Part shown: piece by piece, positions 44,547-57,593 of the stretch
Numbering within the stretch: the first letter of the stretch is position 1
Layout: each line of letters begins with the position of its first letter
Notes under the pieces: generated by a model
The model's database searches: none
What the model saw: only the letters and a program-made list of their open reading frames with translations
What the model was told of the DNA's origin: nothing
Made by a program: the position numbers and the translations under genes
NCBI GenBank assembly: GCA_028274465.1
Contig: CM051455.1
Location: forward strand, 121,555,462 to 121,619,461
Length of the DNA: 64,000 nucleotides
Source: Plantago ovata
Taxonomy: Eukaryota > Streptophyta > Magnoliopsida > Lamiales > Plantaginaceae
Direction of reading: 5' to 3'

Positions 44547-44766
44547 CATCCTCATGATGCTTATCAGACTTTGCCTTGTTGGCTTGATTCCAAGCAGCAA
44601 CCTGATAAGCAGTCTGATTTTCGAGGCACACGGGAATGACCTCGTCCAAGACGTACTCAATCTTTTCGTACCTCAGCACCAAACGTATATTCCTGATCCA
44701 ATCTAGGAAGTTTGGTCCGGTCAAAATTTGCTTCTCTAAGACAGCATGGAGCGAGATACTCGCCAT
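44547..44766 (-). pseudogene. gag: Element C gag, N-terminal fragment
   Basis: MASISLHAVLEKQILTGPNF and DWIRNIRLVLRYEKIEYVLD form the conserved start of UBN2-type Copia gag. About 73 codons remain before the break. The reading frame then crosses into out-of-frame Athila sequence, so it encodes no complete domain. Confidence 0.8.
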
Positions 44767-45338
44767 TTCTAATTTCCTAAGGAGAAATAATATAGAACGA
44801 AAATAATAAATCAACTATTGAAATACTATTTCTAAATACACAGTCAACATAACTAAACAACAAGGTCCTTTAGTTGTTTAGCTCCCACTATTTTCACATA
44901 TGCTTGCCCCCAAAACAAACATACGAGTAATGTCCAACAAGTTAGCGTAGTGGCCAAGATCCAAATCCATACTATGCTATACTCCAACGGGGGCTGGTCG
45001 CATAGCATAATATGACCGGTAGGACTATCCAATTGCGTCACGCAACTCTTGGGTGTTAAATCTAATTTAACCCGATGCTCTACATATTGTACCTATCGAG
45101 GTCGCTAGATACAATATGCAGTAAGTTATAACCATATGCCTACTCTAATCTGACGATCACTGCGAGTCTGTATTGGCGACCGATCGTCAATACAGGAAAA
45201 CTCAATGAAAGTTCAAAATTAAAGCACCCCATGGAAAGCATCTCAGAAACATACATATATATATATATATATTTCTGCACTTATATTGGTTGGGGCTTGT
45301 AGCTTGAGGGTTGTTATCAGTCATCTACAAACAGATAA

Positions 45339-45510
45339 GGGCGCCGCCTACCCATCATGCATGAGCGGTCTACACGTAATGGATGTCGCCTATCCATTCT
45401 AGTTCTAAACGCGGTCAAGCACATAACGGGCGCCACCTACCCATACATAACATATGCGGTCCGACAAATAAGAGGGCGCCGCCTACCCTCGCATGCATAG
45501 CGGTCGAACG
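45339..45510. repeat. Four-unit tandem repeat, about 45 bp period
   Basis: GGGCGCCGCCTACCC or close variants occur at 45339-45353, 45381-45395, 45428-45442 and 45474-45488. Each is followed by GCGGTC about 12-15 bp on. It lies in the leader of element C. Confidence 0.8.
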
Positions 45511-45949
45511 GAACGTAAAATACATGGTATTTAAACATGCATTGTCAAACAATAGCATATCGAGCAACCAAACAAGTAGTAGCCTATGTGGATGCCAAAT
45601 GACTTCATAATTTCATTATGAAAATTATAATCCCATACTTATAATCTCTATGAAAAATTGAAAATTTGGACTAGATTGAAAAATCGAAAATTCTATTGAC
45701 CAGGTAGCAATTTTCAAAAACCCGAAGGACTCAATTGTAATTTTCGAAACCTCGGAGGTGTTAAATCTAAAATTCAAAAGTAGAAGGACTTATTTGTAAT
45801 AAACAATAAATTGATAAATCACAAATAAGCCCCTTAACTTTATACTAATTATAACCCCTCTAGTTAAAAACAATTACAATTAAATCATATTTATATTCCA
45901 AATATAAAATTCAATCCTCAAAATTTTCAAAATTCGATTATGGGTCCAT

Positions 45950-46175
<226 letters not shown>

Positions 46176-46324
46176 TATATTTAATTGTTTTTTTTTTTTG
46201 AAAAATTATAAATTCTAAATTTATATTAAAAAACAAACTTTTGAAAAACGAATAAATCATAGAATCAATTGCATCCACATAAACTACAAAATCATACAAC
46301 ATATATACATAATCAATTAACATC

Positions 46325-46336
46325 GCTCCGATACCA
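46325..46336 (-). promoter_or_regulatory. Element C primer binding site
   Basis: On the minus strand TGGTATCGGAGC, one base different from the tRNA-iMet site used by element A and Cassandra, one base away from the LTR. Confidence 0.8.
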
Positions 46337-46337
46337 C

Positions 46338-48462
46338 TGTAAGAAAATACGGTCAGAGTTACCCCTAGGGTACGCAGCGGAATTTCAAAAAATTTCTTAA
46401 CATGCAGGTTAATTGATTATGTATATGCCGTATATATTTAAACACGTCAATTAGAAGACTTACAATACTCCAAAAGCAAGCACAGCTTCCAAGTCTTCGT
46501 AATAATCCGGTGAATCTTCTCCTTCGTCGAAGTCGAAGATATCTGCAATACTTTGATTATCTGCAAGACAATAAAAGTTAGTTTCCAGCTCCTAGAACCT
46601 CAACCTTGGTATCCACGGATGAACATATCGGAAGAATGCTATGATATTCTTTGTGTGACCAAGAAGATGGGGCGGCGGTTTTCCTCCGGCGAGGGGTGGC
46701 GCGCGCGTGGGGCTAGGTAGAGGTAGGGGAGAGCTTTTATTTTCTCTAAGAAAACTGGTAGAAAGAATGATCTAAAATCTATCTGTTGAATCAACCATGA
46801 TAAAAGCTCTCTAATAGTCTACTATATATAGTAGTCAATAGAAGCCTAATGAATAATCAATTAGACTTCATAAAGGAATAAGAATCTAATTCTTATCGCA
46901 CTAGGAAACCAATTTCAAGTCTAGAATCATTCCCAATCAAGTTAGAACTCAATCAGGAAAATCTAACTTATCCCTTGGACTTCTAATAAAGGAAGGAGTC
47001 GAACTCCTTCCCCTACTCCATCTCGCGCGCGTGCGCGTCCCAAGGGAGATAGGTGGGTCCCGATTTTGGGACCCACTTATAGTTCTAAGGCAATTCAAAC
47101 TCCAAGTAGATTTTTCCCATGTGCATATATTAATTCTAAATTAACATACCCTTTCAAATCAAACCTCTATTATATTTCTAAAATATAATCTTTAATTGTA
47201 TTTACATAAAATACAATTAATTAGTCAATTCAATTAATAATTCCAAATCATTAATTGAGCCACAAACTATTATAATTAATTCCAAATCAATTATAATCCA
47301 TCAATCACAATTAATTCCAAATTAATTGCGATTCCATCTTCATGGATATTCGGATAAGCTGAATCACCACATAGTGTGACCCATAGGGCCTCATTGTATT
47401 AAGCAAGTCCTAGACTAGGCAAAATGGAATTCCTAGACGGTTCCATTTGCAATATTAATACATGAGGACGTTTGAGAGGTTTCTCAAAGCAAACCCTTTC
47501 GTTGCGAAGTCTGTTGCGCTCAACACGGCAATGGTAACGTCCCTTCATCTGACTCACTCGAATGCATCTAGGATCGATGAAGTGTCTATCCCAATAATAC
47601 ATCCACGGGCGTCTTCAGTGAGTTGCATGGTGAATCCAATATCTATTATGACCATCATAATAATATTGATACGTTGGCCAGCGGTTTTACCAATCACAAC
47701 TATGAACGACTATGAGCAGTGCTCTCCTGTGCTACACATGAGAGATGAATCCTTCACAGAAACACTTATCATCCCCATTTGTATGTAGCCATAATCCTAG
47801 ATCGTGTCTTGGGTCAACTGCTTATTCAGAGCTGACATCGACGGGTCCACCAAGGATATGGGGCAACAAATGTGATGGTAAAGTCCTGTAAGACCAAAGG
47901 ACGACTGGCATCACTTCGACAACTTACCGGTTCTCATAGACACTTCGGTGTAGAGTATACATCGATGGGAGTGTCCGGTGGGTACTTCCATTGTTCGGTA
48001 ATCATCCTTCGAACAACTATGCGCAGTTATGGGAACGTTTCTTGATTGTCCAACAATCCGTTCTGTGGCCGTGGGATCGGCTCACACTTGCTCCAACAAG
48101 TATAACCTCCACGCATACTAGTCTCAACTAGTTCATTCAGACCCCTACATCAGAGATGAACCTCGACTAGGGAGAGTTTGGGATAGATGATAACTCACAT
48201 AACTCCCACTATCTGTGTGATCGGTCATCTATCCGAGGGGACATGTTTAATATCAATACAGACAGAAATAGAGATATGACATGCTGCATGCCTGGTGTAA
48301 TATAAATATGAAAGCGATACTCAATAGTCAAATAACAAACATATATTATATTACGTTGACCTGTGTAATAGTACATATATTCCCTCTATAAGGGCTGCAT
48401 GCCCTCTATAAGGGTTGCATGCCCTTAATAAGGACTGTCTCTAGGACATATACACTATCACA
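46338..48462 (-). repeat. Element C 5' LTR
   Basis: About 2,125 bp. On the minus strand it starts TGTGATAGTG and ends CTTACA. Near its outer end, CCCTCTATAAGGG-type units repeat two to three times (about 48380-48435). The inner part has a G/C-rich block near 46670-46720. The internal frames are not credible genes. Confidence 0.75.
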
Positions 48463-49374
48463 GTGGGCCAGTAATATCCTTATCGAATGATTTTTTGCGC
48501 GAGGGTTCTTCCTCCGGCATGGTCCCCGCAACTTCCTCGATGCATCTCTCCCAAAAGTTTCTGGACTTCTTGTTCGGCGACACATCTCAAGTAGACTCCC
48601 TCAAAGGATCTCTTGTACAAGTAATCTCCTTGCATGATGTAGCGGGCTGCCTTTCCTTTAATCTTCCTTTCTTCAGCCTTATCACGAGGAAGGCTTCCAT
48701 TTGTGAGATATGTAGTGATCTCTTGCATCCAACTTGGTTGAGTGTCAATTGACAAGACGTTTGGCTTTGATGACCATAGGGAAGATGCGTTGATTCTCAT
48801 AAGTATCACATTCCGGGTATCCACTCCCCCGGAAGCTGAAGCATACTTTGATAGGGCATCCGCTCTTTGATTGAGATCCCTTGAGAACTTCTCAATCTCA
48901 CAACTTTCGAATTTTTGGATTTCCTCCGTGATGGCGCTCTTGTACTCGGCCAGTGAATCCTTCTTGGTTTTGAATTTTCTCGAAATTTGCTTCTCGGCCA
49001 ATTGAGAATCAGTGAAGAGATGTAGCTTCTTCACTTCCAGTGCTTTTGTCATATGTAGAGCGATGAGGATGGCTTCATACTCGGCTTCATTGTTGGAGAC
49101 CGGGAAACTAAGAGTAACGGCGTACTCAAGTTCGGCTCCTCCGGGGCTCTTGAAGTATATTCCTATCCCGCTATTTTTTCCTGATGAGGATCCATCCACA
49201 TGAAGAATCCAGACGTCTCCATGGTTGAGTAATTCCTTGGGTTTTGGAGAGACGGTCTCCGTACCCTTCGGCTCCTCGATTTTTTCTGCCAGGAACACTT
49301 CATGCCTTTTTCTATTTGTGTGGGACATCTCCTTGAGCTCTTTCAAAGCATCTTCAAGAGCTTGCATAGAGTTG
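48463..49374 (-). pseudogene. pol: Tat/Ogre-type pol: archaeal-type RNase H and integrase start
   Basis: ILHVDGSSSGKNSGIGIYF, NNEAEYEAILIAL and LFTDSQL are the second (archaeal-type) RNase H found only in Tat-lineage Gypsy elements. It is followed by the linker and integrase zinc region start (MHRGSCGDHAGGRTLAQKII). A TAA breaks the typical GYYWPT block, and the sequence then stops at the Copia C insertion. The upstream part of the same gene is at 58859-60096, and 24 further bases lie at 50553-50576. Confidence 0.88.
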
Positions 49375-50552
49375 TGATGAATGTGTATTTTACACTTTCA
49401 TTTGAGTCTTTTTCACCTATTTTAGCTATCCTCTATGTTAATTTAGCTATATTTTAGTGCATTTTATTATAATAGTGTCACGTTTCCCTTTAGTTTGTAT
49501 TTTACAGGTTTTGGGTGAAAAACGAGGTTTTCCGGGCAATTATATTGAAGTAGACAAGGAATTGGTGTTCCGAAGGCCTAATTGGAGTATCTAAAAGATT
49601 CCGGATAGGATTTGAAGTCTAGGCGTCGAGTCTGAAGGCTAAAAGGTCACTAGAAGGCAAAAACCGAGTCCGAAAAGGGGAAGAAATCCAAAAACGCATC
49701 GAAAACGCTTATCTGGCCGAAAAAAGCTCCCGGGCGAGTCGTCCGGGACGTGGGGCGAATCGCCCCACACCAGGCGAATCGCCCGGTGTGTGGGGCCCTT
49801 CGCCCCACACCTGCCGAATGCCTATATATAGTTGCTCAGTTTTCTCCGTTTTTCATACTTTTCCAGACCTTTTAGTTTTAGGTAGGAATTCTCCAGAGCC
49901 TGTTCTGGGGATTCTTAGCTTAGGAGATACTTTTTCTTAGTGTTTTGGAGCTTGTAAGATCGCGATTCTTCGGAGATTGACAACCTTCGGTAACATTGTA
50001 TCTTACAGTTTTTCTATTTATATTTATATATCTTTCATCATGTTTTCATTCATTCGTGGTATGATTTCTGTTGATTGCATGACATCTATGAGTAGCTAAA
50101 CTTCTCGTTGGTGATAGTATGTGATTTCTTAGCGAAGGGTTAATAATTATGCTAATGGCTATCGCGCATTATACTCTGAGTTATTGCTTTATTTCTTTGA
50201 TCTATCTAAAACCTCTATCTTCGTAGTGTTGAATAATTACGAAACACAATTGGACAATTCATTGATCAAAGATCTCCATGCAAGACCGAGGAATTTATGC
50301 ATGATTATTAACCTACTATGCTTTGAATGACCATACTATCACCAATCTCCATTATCTGTTAAGAAAAACCTTTGCTAAGTCGTTTGTTGATTTTATATTC
50401 TTAAGTTAGATTAGATAAAGCTAGTTATAGTCCTTAGAGATCGACACTCGAGGTTATTCTACTGCTACACTACGGTTCGTTGTAGTTGTGAATTGCCTTT
50501 GGCTAAATACAAATTTATTTGATTAATTGAGTCTGAGAAACCCGGTTCATCA
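49375..50552 (+). repeat. Solo LTR F, Athila family
   Basis: TGATGAATG...GTTCATCA, 1,178 bp, with TATATATAG at 49823-49831 and a GC palindrome block at 49727-49812. Flanks AGTTG (49370-49374) and GGTTG (50553-50557) share 4 of 5 bases, consistent with an aged target duplication. No interior remains, so it is probably the product of LTR-LTR recombination. Confidence 0.88.
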
Positions 50553-50576
50553 GGTTGCTTTGCCGTGGCTGCTCCT

Positions 50577-51817
50577 TGATGAATGTGTATTTTACACTTT
50601 CATTTGAGTTTTTTCCACCTATTTTAGCTATCCTCTATGTTAATTTAGCTATATTTTAGTGCCTTTTATTAGAATAGTGTCACGTTTTCCTTTAGATTTT
50701 ATTTTACAGGTTTTGGTTGAAAATCGAGGATTTCCAGGCAATTATATTGAAGTTGACAAGGAATTGGTGTTCCAGAAGCCTATTTGGAGTATCTGAAGGT
50801 TTCCGGATAGGATTTGGAGTCTAGGGGTCGAATCTGGAGGTTAGAAGGCCACTAGAAGACAGAAACCGAGTCCGAAAAGGGGAAGAAATCCAAAAACGCG
50901 TCGAAAACGCGGAATTTCGCGAAAAATTCTCCCTTGGGGCGAACCGCCCCACACTATTTCGAGGCCTATATATAGTTGCTCAGATTTTCTCCGAAATTCA
51001 TACTTTTCCAGACCTACTTTCTCACCTTTCTCTGTAGTTTTAGGTAGGGACTTCCCAGAGCCTGTTCTGGGGGTTTGTAGCTTAGGGGACTCTTTTTCAT
51101 AGCAGTTTGGAGCTTGTAGGATCGCAATTCTTCGGAGATTGACAACCTTCGGTAACATTGTATACTTTATTTTTATATCTTTCAACATGTTTTCTTTTAT
51201 GATTTCTATTGATTGCATGTCTATTATGAGTAGCTAAACTTATCGTTGGTGGTAGTATGTGAATTCTTAGCGAAGGGAAGATAATCATGCTAATGGCTAT
51301 ATCGCGCATTATACTCCGTGTTATTGCTTTATTTCGTTGATCAGGCTCAACCTAAATTCTCGTATGTTGTATTAATTATTATGCACAATTGGACCCTCGT
51401 CGACCTAGGCGCGTGTATATCTTCGTAGTGTTGAATAATTACGGAACACAATTGGACAAATAGTGATTGACTTGTCAGTACCTTTATCTTCGTAGTGCTT
51501 AATAATTGCAACAGGACATTAGACTGATCAAAGATCTCCATGCAAGACCGAGGAATTTATGCATGATTATCGACCCGTTATGCTTTGAAGGATCATACTA
51601 TCACCAATCTCCATTATCCGTTAGAAAAACCCTTTGCTTTTACATCTGCTGTTTTTATATTCTAAATTAGATTTGATAAAGCTAGTTATAGTCCTGAGAG
51701 AACGACACTCGAGTCATTCTACTGCTACACTACGGTTTTTGTTGTAGTTGTTGATTGCCTTTGGCTAAATAACAAATTTATTTGCTGAATCGGGACCCGA
51801 CAAACCCGCGTTCATCA
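50577..51817 (+). repeat. Element E 5' LTR
   Basis: 1,241 bp, TGATGAATG...TTCATCA. TATATATAG at 50967-50975. The GC block (50935-50953) has one palindrome and differs in structure from that of the 3' LTR. Confidence 0.93.
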
Positions 51818-51820
51818 AAT

Positions 51821-51838
51821 TGGCGCCGTTGCCGGGGA
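51821..51838 (+). promoter_or_regulatory. Element E primer binding site (tRNA-Asp type)
   Basis: Same 18 bases as in element B, 3 bp after the LTR end. Confidence 0.9.
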
Positions 51839-51958
51839 CTATACTCCTTTTTTCTGTTTAATTTGTTTATATTTTCAGCTTTCGATTCCTAATTCTATTA
51901 GTTTTAATTTTCCTTTTTAATCTCTGATACTGCTTTCCTAGTCTGTTACAGATAGTGT

Positions 51959-53086
51959 ATGCCACATACACGATCTAGGGGAACACCGCTTGCTGATTCA
52001 ATTCCTGAGATCGACAGAGTCTACCACCAAAGAAGGCGATTACTTCAAAGGCGTGCACTAGAGGAAATAGAGGATACCGATTTCTCTGAATCTCTACACA
52101 GTCTTTTCAAGGAAATCGACGGAATGGCAGAAGCTAGACCACTGAAAGCATGGGTTCAACCCACCAAGGATCGTATGAGGGGACCAACGGTTGTTCTTTC
52201 GTCTGCAACCCCAGATCTGGAAATCAAGAACCGCGCATTCCAACAACTTCCGAGGTTCTATGGCTTATCAAGGGAAGATGTGATGGGGTACTTGCACGAT
52301 ATCGATGATTTCGTCAACCAACTCCCACGACCCGGAGCTGAAATAACAACGGATGAGTTGAGGATGAAGGTTTTTGCTATGGGACTTGGCGACAGAGCCA
52401 AGTCATGGTTGAGTTCTTTACCAGCAGGCTCGCTGGACACTTGGGAGAAGGTTTTTTCAGCTTTCATGGAGAAATACTTCCCTCACACCTTGACTACCGC
52501 GCTAAAGGCGCAGATCACTGGATTCAAGCAGGACTACGATGAGACCATCTACACCGCGTTTGAGAGGTTCCAAGATCTCACGAACAAGTGCCCTCACCAT
52601 GGTTTTGAACTTTCTGACCTAGTCCAACACTTCTACAATGGACTAACCTTCGAGAACCAACAAGTGGTGGATTTCCAATGTCGAGGCAATATTTGGGAGG
52701 AAACCGCAGAAGCCGTCTAGGCAGTTTTCGAAAGGCTTGCTAAGGGTTCGCAGTTCAAGGACCCAAGAGCAATGGTTAGGAGACGTGGACCTGAAGCTCC
52801 ACCGACTCAAGAAGCCCCTATGTATAGGGGGAATGGGGATCAATTCGAGTGCTTTACCAACGAATTGAAGCAAGTCCTCAAGAGCGCCACTGGAACAACT
52901 GTTCCGAACGAAGTATGCCGAATATGCAAGAACTATGGGCATGGGGCTCATATGTGTAGATCGGAGCTTGCATATGATGATGGCAACTGGGCTCGAGGAG
53001 GCGAAGAGGAAGCCTTTGCTACGGAGTTTGGTACTCAAGAAGTTAGCTACGGACAAGACGGTAAGAATTCTCGAGGTGGATTTTGA
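51959..53086 (+). pseudogene. gag: Element E Gag (Athila type)
   Basis: Starts MPHTRSRGTPLADSIPEIDR. The gag domain covers residues about 80-240 (FQQLPRFYGLSREDVMGYLHD, FAMGLGDRAKSWLSSLPAGS, YFPHTLTTALKAQI, ERFQDLTNKCPHHGFE, LVQHFYNGL). A TAG at 52718 interrupts it, and the same frame continues to a zinc-knuckle-like CRICKNYGHGAHMC and a TGA at 53084. The frame then shifts at least once before the protease region. It is the structural protein of the particle, now inactive. Confidence 0.88.
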
Positions 53087-53403
53087 AGAAGAGGATTCCG
53101 AAACAATCAAGGATATGCACCGGCTAACCAAACTTATGGCCCTAACCAAGACCGTAGTAGGCTAAACTATGGTAATGACCACTGCGAAAACCCCGCTCCG
53201 AAAGAGCCACCGAAGTCGAAGTCGGCTCAACTGATGGAAACTTGCAAAAGATGGTTGATCACACACAAAGTTTTCTCAAACGTTATAAAGAAGATTCCGA
53301 GAAGACTAGGGCAAGGCTTGATAGGTTGGAAGAAAGCACTAGGCTTGCCCATCAAAAGATGCAAGAGTTGATCGACCGATGAGCAAGTAGGGAGCAAGGC
53401 AAG

Positions 53404-54117
53404 ATGCCTAGCAACACTGAGAAGTCGAATTCCATTACATTAGCTGGTGATCTACCTGACGAAATCACCATCAAGAAGGTTGCTAAGTGCGAGTGTTGCA
53501 AGAAGGAAGAACTTCTACAGGCTAAGGAAGAAGAGAAGGACCTTGGTTCTGACGAAGGTGAGGAGGAGCAAGTGGATCCCGAGCCACTCCCTAAAAGTTT
53601 CGATGTTAAGGTAGAGATTGGTGAGCTTGAAGATGTCCGTGCCACACTAGACACGGGATCCAACTCAAACATACTCCCTTTGAATGTGTTTGAAAAGGGT
53701 AGCCTTGGAAAACTATCTGAGCATAGGGCTATTGTGCAACTGGCGGATGGATCCTTTATGAGACCCGAAGGCGTTGTGAAAAATGTGTTGGTCAAGATTG
53801 GTGAAGCTTCTGTATACACCAATTTTGTAGTTATGCCGGCGTCTGCACCTGGAACGGGGGATGTCATACTCTTAGGGCGAACATTCTTGACTAAACTACG
53901 CTCCGTGATGGACATCTACCAAAGAACTTGCACTATTGAAGTGGATGGAAAGCAACACGTGTTGCAAGCCATAACTGATCCACCTGATCCGCCTGATATT
54001 TCTTTCACTACTCACTACTGTGGTCTTGCAGCCTATATTCTTTCTTATTCACAAGTTCGTGGCATGGAGAGGAGATCAATGAAGGGGAAGCCTAGCACCC
54101 GCAAAAATAAGAGATAG
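53404..54117 (+). CDS. Element E retroviral-type aspartic protease region
   Basis: An open frame of 237 residues. After a Cys pair (CECCKKEE) and an acidic linker, residues about 60-170 form a pepsin-like protease domain with catalytic ATLDTGSNSNILP and the second conserved block DVILLGRTFL. Its role would be to cleave Gag. In full Athila elements RT follows directly; here it ends IRM-like with STRKNKR and a stop, then non-coding DNA, so pol has been lost. Stops and a frameshift separate it from gag. The Met at 53404 may be only the first Met after that break. Confidence 0.8.
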   Translation: MPSNTEKSNSITLAGDLPDEITIKKVAKCECCKKEELLQAKEEEKDLGSDEGEEEQVDPEPLPKSFDVKVEIGELEDVRATLDTGSNSNILPLNVFEKGSLGKLSEHRAIVQLADGSFMRPEGVVKNVLVKIGEASVYTNFVVMPASAPGTGDVILLGRTFLTKLRSVMDIYQRTCTIEVDGKQHVLQAITDPPDPPDISFTTHYCGLAAYILSYSQVRGMERRSMKGKPSTRKNKR

Positions 54118-55178
54118 GCGCAGACAGGAGTCGAGTCAAAGACTTTAAACAATGACGCTATCCGGGAGGCAACCCGGAATTTTTATCGCTTTCTTTACTG
54201 CTTTTTTGCATGCATTCATTCTTGAACTATTTGCTTCTCGTATGCGAATTTGTTCATGTCTGTGTCGTATATGCTTATGTTTGAGTGAGATTTTTCAAGT
54301 GGTTTTATGAGAAAATTGGTTTTGGGGATTAAAAACCGCGTTTTCGGACGAAAAGACCTTCTCCCCGCATCGGGGAGCGGGGGGCGAATCGCCCCGTGTG
54401 GGGCGAACCGCCCCACACCAGGGGCGAATCGCCCCACAGTCCCAGTAGTCAAAAAACGCGGATTTCCCCTCTTTAGCTCATTTTCTTCATATCTTCATCA
54501 TTCCTTCTCCCCAAAAACCGAAAATCGCGATTTTACCTTCAAAATCTCATAACTTCTTCATTTCTTGACCAAATTTAGTGTTCTTTAGCTTAAATCGAAG
54601 CCTATTACATGATCTATCTTTTCATCCGAACGGATTTCGTGCTAATGCATTAGATTTTCAGATCTGAGGTATCATCCTATGAACCCTAATTTTCGAATTT
54701 GGGGGTTTTCTAATTTGAGCTTCAATTATGCTTATTTGATGCATGGGTATGTTGTTTGTGTGATTAGAAGTGTTATTTACTATCAATTGCATGCTCAATT
54801 ATGCTTGGATTGTTGATTTGGGAATTTTGCTACTAGATGATATATCTTGTTATGCAATATGTACTTATCTTTGATTTCATGCTTATGATTGTGTTTATTG
54901 GTGTTATGTTGGTGGATTTGATGATAGAATGCTTAATTGTTGAGTATGAGGATTTATGATGCTAGAATTTTTCGCTACTATGGTATGAATTGAGCCTTGT
55001 TATCTAAGATATTGGTTGTCTAGTAAGAGCATAATGTGATGTAATGCATGTAGTAGTTACATTGGTATGTTGCATGATGAAGAAGCTAGGCTAGACATTT
55101 AAGGTTTGGGGAGCTCGATTGTTGATCATATCACTTGTATGTTTGGTTCTTACACTAGCATATGCATGAGTCAGTTTT
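54118..55178 (+). other. Element E non-coding spacer with GC palindromes
   Basis: Contains a CCGGG-AGGCAA-CCCGG hairpin (54162-54177) and a block of GGGGCGAATCGCCCC-type palindromes (54357-54437) like those in the LTRs. T-rich non-coding sequence follows. No gene seen. Confidence 0.7.
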
Positions 55179-55619
55179 GTGTCATACGAGGTACTAACTG
55201 TTGTTTGTAGGAACCATGCCAAGAGGAAGGAGCATTCCCGTATGATTATTATGAAGTATTGGAGGGGGATCGATTACAACCATGTCACGAAGAGTTACCT
55301 TGTTAGATGTGCGTTCGATCCAAGGGGTTTTGCAACAACGTCGTGGATTATCCAAGAGGAGGAGCTAGAGTACACCTGGAGTAAGGACTCATATGCCTAT
55401 TCATGCACCACCGAAGGGACAAAAACCATTATTACGTCAGCAATCCATCACAAGGACTGCAAAGTTCGAATGAACTGGAAGGCACCGGGACAATCTTGCC
55501 GCGACGGATTCAATCTTGAGTTCGCAGTTGCTAGAAGATTCCGAAGCGCTAGCTTGGTTCCAAAACATAATGACATGGGTGCCCGGCCCCTCTTAGGGGT
55601 ACCCCTTGACTGCCTCTAA
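55179..55619 (+). CDS. Unassigned frame in element E
   Basis: An open frame of up to 146 residues after a splice-acceptor-like TTGTTTGTAG. It includes MKYWRGIDYNHVTKSYLVRC and FDPRGFATTSWIIQEEELEY. I recognise no domain. Another frame (55663-55941) with a SDNEDNRDNDDTD acidic end follows. It may be a remnant of the family's post-pol gene or captured sequence. Confidence 0.35.
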   Translation: MSYEVLTVVCRNHAKRKEHSRMIIMKYWRGIDYNHVTKSYLVRCAFDPRGFATTSWIIQEEELEYTWSKDSYAYSCTTEGTKTIITSAIHHKDCKVRMNWKAPGQSCRDGFNLEFAVARRFRSASLVPKHNDMGARPLLGVPLDCL

Positions 55620-56041
55620 AGGGAGCATCATATAGACATCGGGAGCATCAATTGTAGAGAATATGGTCGACATAGGAAAAAACGGAAAACAACCTCTGAA
55701 TATCCGAGCAGCTTGCTGTAACCTCCACGGGGTGCAAAACATTGGAGAGGGAGGCTCTGATACCACTGCCCTTTCCCCTTCAATAGTTCACAACCTGTTG
55801 GAGAGATATCGGGTGGAAGATTCCATAACAGAGGCGGCCAATCTTGAAGATTCCCTTCGACACTGCAACTCTACTAGTGACGATGTGTGTGACAGTAGTG
55901 ACAATGAAGACAATAGGGACAATGATGATACAGATGGTTGAATTGGTCCTATCCGGTCTATTAATGGAACTACCGCCACTACCACAAGTCCCGATGATCA
56001 TATATAAGGCTCCCAGAGCAGGCCCAATAACTCACAAGCAG

Positions 56042-57593
56042 CATACTCAGCCGACCGAGGCCAAACCATGGGGTAACATCTAGTATCACATCTTATTTCC
56101 TCATTTTCTTACTGCTAGGGACTAGCGTAAATTTCATGAGGGGGAATGGGATTTAAGTGATCTAATGTTGTTAGTTTGGAGCTTGGAATTGGTAGGATGA
56201 GTATAGTACCTTGCATGTTTTATCCGTCTGCATTTGAATTTGCACGTTTACCGCTTTCTTAATTTTGTATGATGCATTCACTACATTCATCCTAGGATAG
56301 TCTTGCATGTTTTATATGGAGTTTATTGCCGTATTTTTGAACTTTTTTATTGGGTAGATCAACCAATTATGCCATTAATCGTATGCTTCATCTCTATGAA
56401 TTTGTTTGAGGTTTTTCTCGCTTAGCTTGTCACATTTGTGTATTGCACTTAGTTAAGCTTGGTAGTCTCGACATCACTTAGTGGTGTTTTCTCTACTGCG
56501 GTTCACGAAGGCCTTTATAATAGGATGATGCATGTTAGGGTCTTATGGTTGTTTTCCCGAGTAATTATGTACCTAAGAGGCAACAAGTCTTCACCATGCT
56601 TTGAGATTGCTAAATGCCTAGGAAGGAGGTAGTGTGAGGTTGTGTGATCCTTTGTTTGTAACCTATTCTTCCGAATAGGTTTGGGGAGGGGTTACACCAT
56701 CATAGACTTGTTTTCGTTTTTCATTTCCGTATCGTGAGTTTATTTTTCCTTTTCCGTAAATTTTGTACTCCAACCTATTCTTTCGAATAGGTTTGGAGAA
56801 GTCATGTGAGTCATTTAGTTTCTCTTTTTGTTATGCTACTGCTGGCTAGAAAAAAATCGGAAAAAAAAAGAAAGAAAAATTCCAGGAAAAAAAAAGAGAA
56901 AAAGAAAAAGAAAAAAGGATCTGGAAAGAAAAAAAGAAAAGGCCCCAAAAAAGCAAAGAAGGGTCCAAAAAAGAAAGCCAAATAGCTGTTTAGCAAATAG
57001 TTGTGTCTCATTTTCCAATTCTTGTAATGTTCGTAATCGTGTTGTAATTTTCTATTTTTTATCTTTTTTGTCTTGAGTGTCATCTGTTCTAGACCACCCT
57101 CGTCCTGCCATTCAGGAAGTGGTGAATAGCTTAAGACTTTACTTGAGAGATGGGTAGAATAGGGGAGTGTTATCTTTTATAGGGAACCCTCCTTCGTTTG
57201 ATGAGAGCCAGTACTGGTTCGACCTCTTTTGAGGAAAAGTCTTAACATGGTGGAACAGCAGTAAGTCCTCAGTTTCATAGGCATGGGACAACCATTCGTA
57301 TCTTAGCATGCTTCATTACGTCGTCACTGACTAGGTCCAGGTAGAGAATGTTACGAGAGACTATCTTGTCTTGACATAAGTGCTTATGTGGATGTGTACA
57401 AGTCAATCGAGGTATTCTTCAACCTATATTCATGCTTTGATTTATATGGTTTTTGTTCATATGTTTTTTGATAAATTCAGTAGATTAGTTCATTTTATTT
57501 CGCATGAGACTCCATTTTGTGTCTTGCATTGTTTTTTGCATTAGAGTCTAGTTTAGTTGCTTGAGGACAAGCAAAGGTTCGGTTTGGGGAGTT
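56042..57593 (+). other. Element E 3' non-coding module
   Basis: From CATACTCAGCCGACCGAGG onward it parallels element B from 15488. It has hairpins at 56660-56681 (loop TTCC) and 56772-56793 (loop TTTC), a homopurine tract at about 56848-56965, and a GGTTTGGGGAG polypurine tract just before the 3' LTR. Confidence 0.85.
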
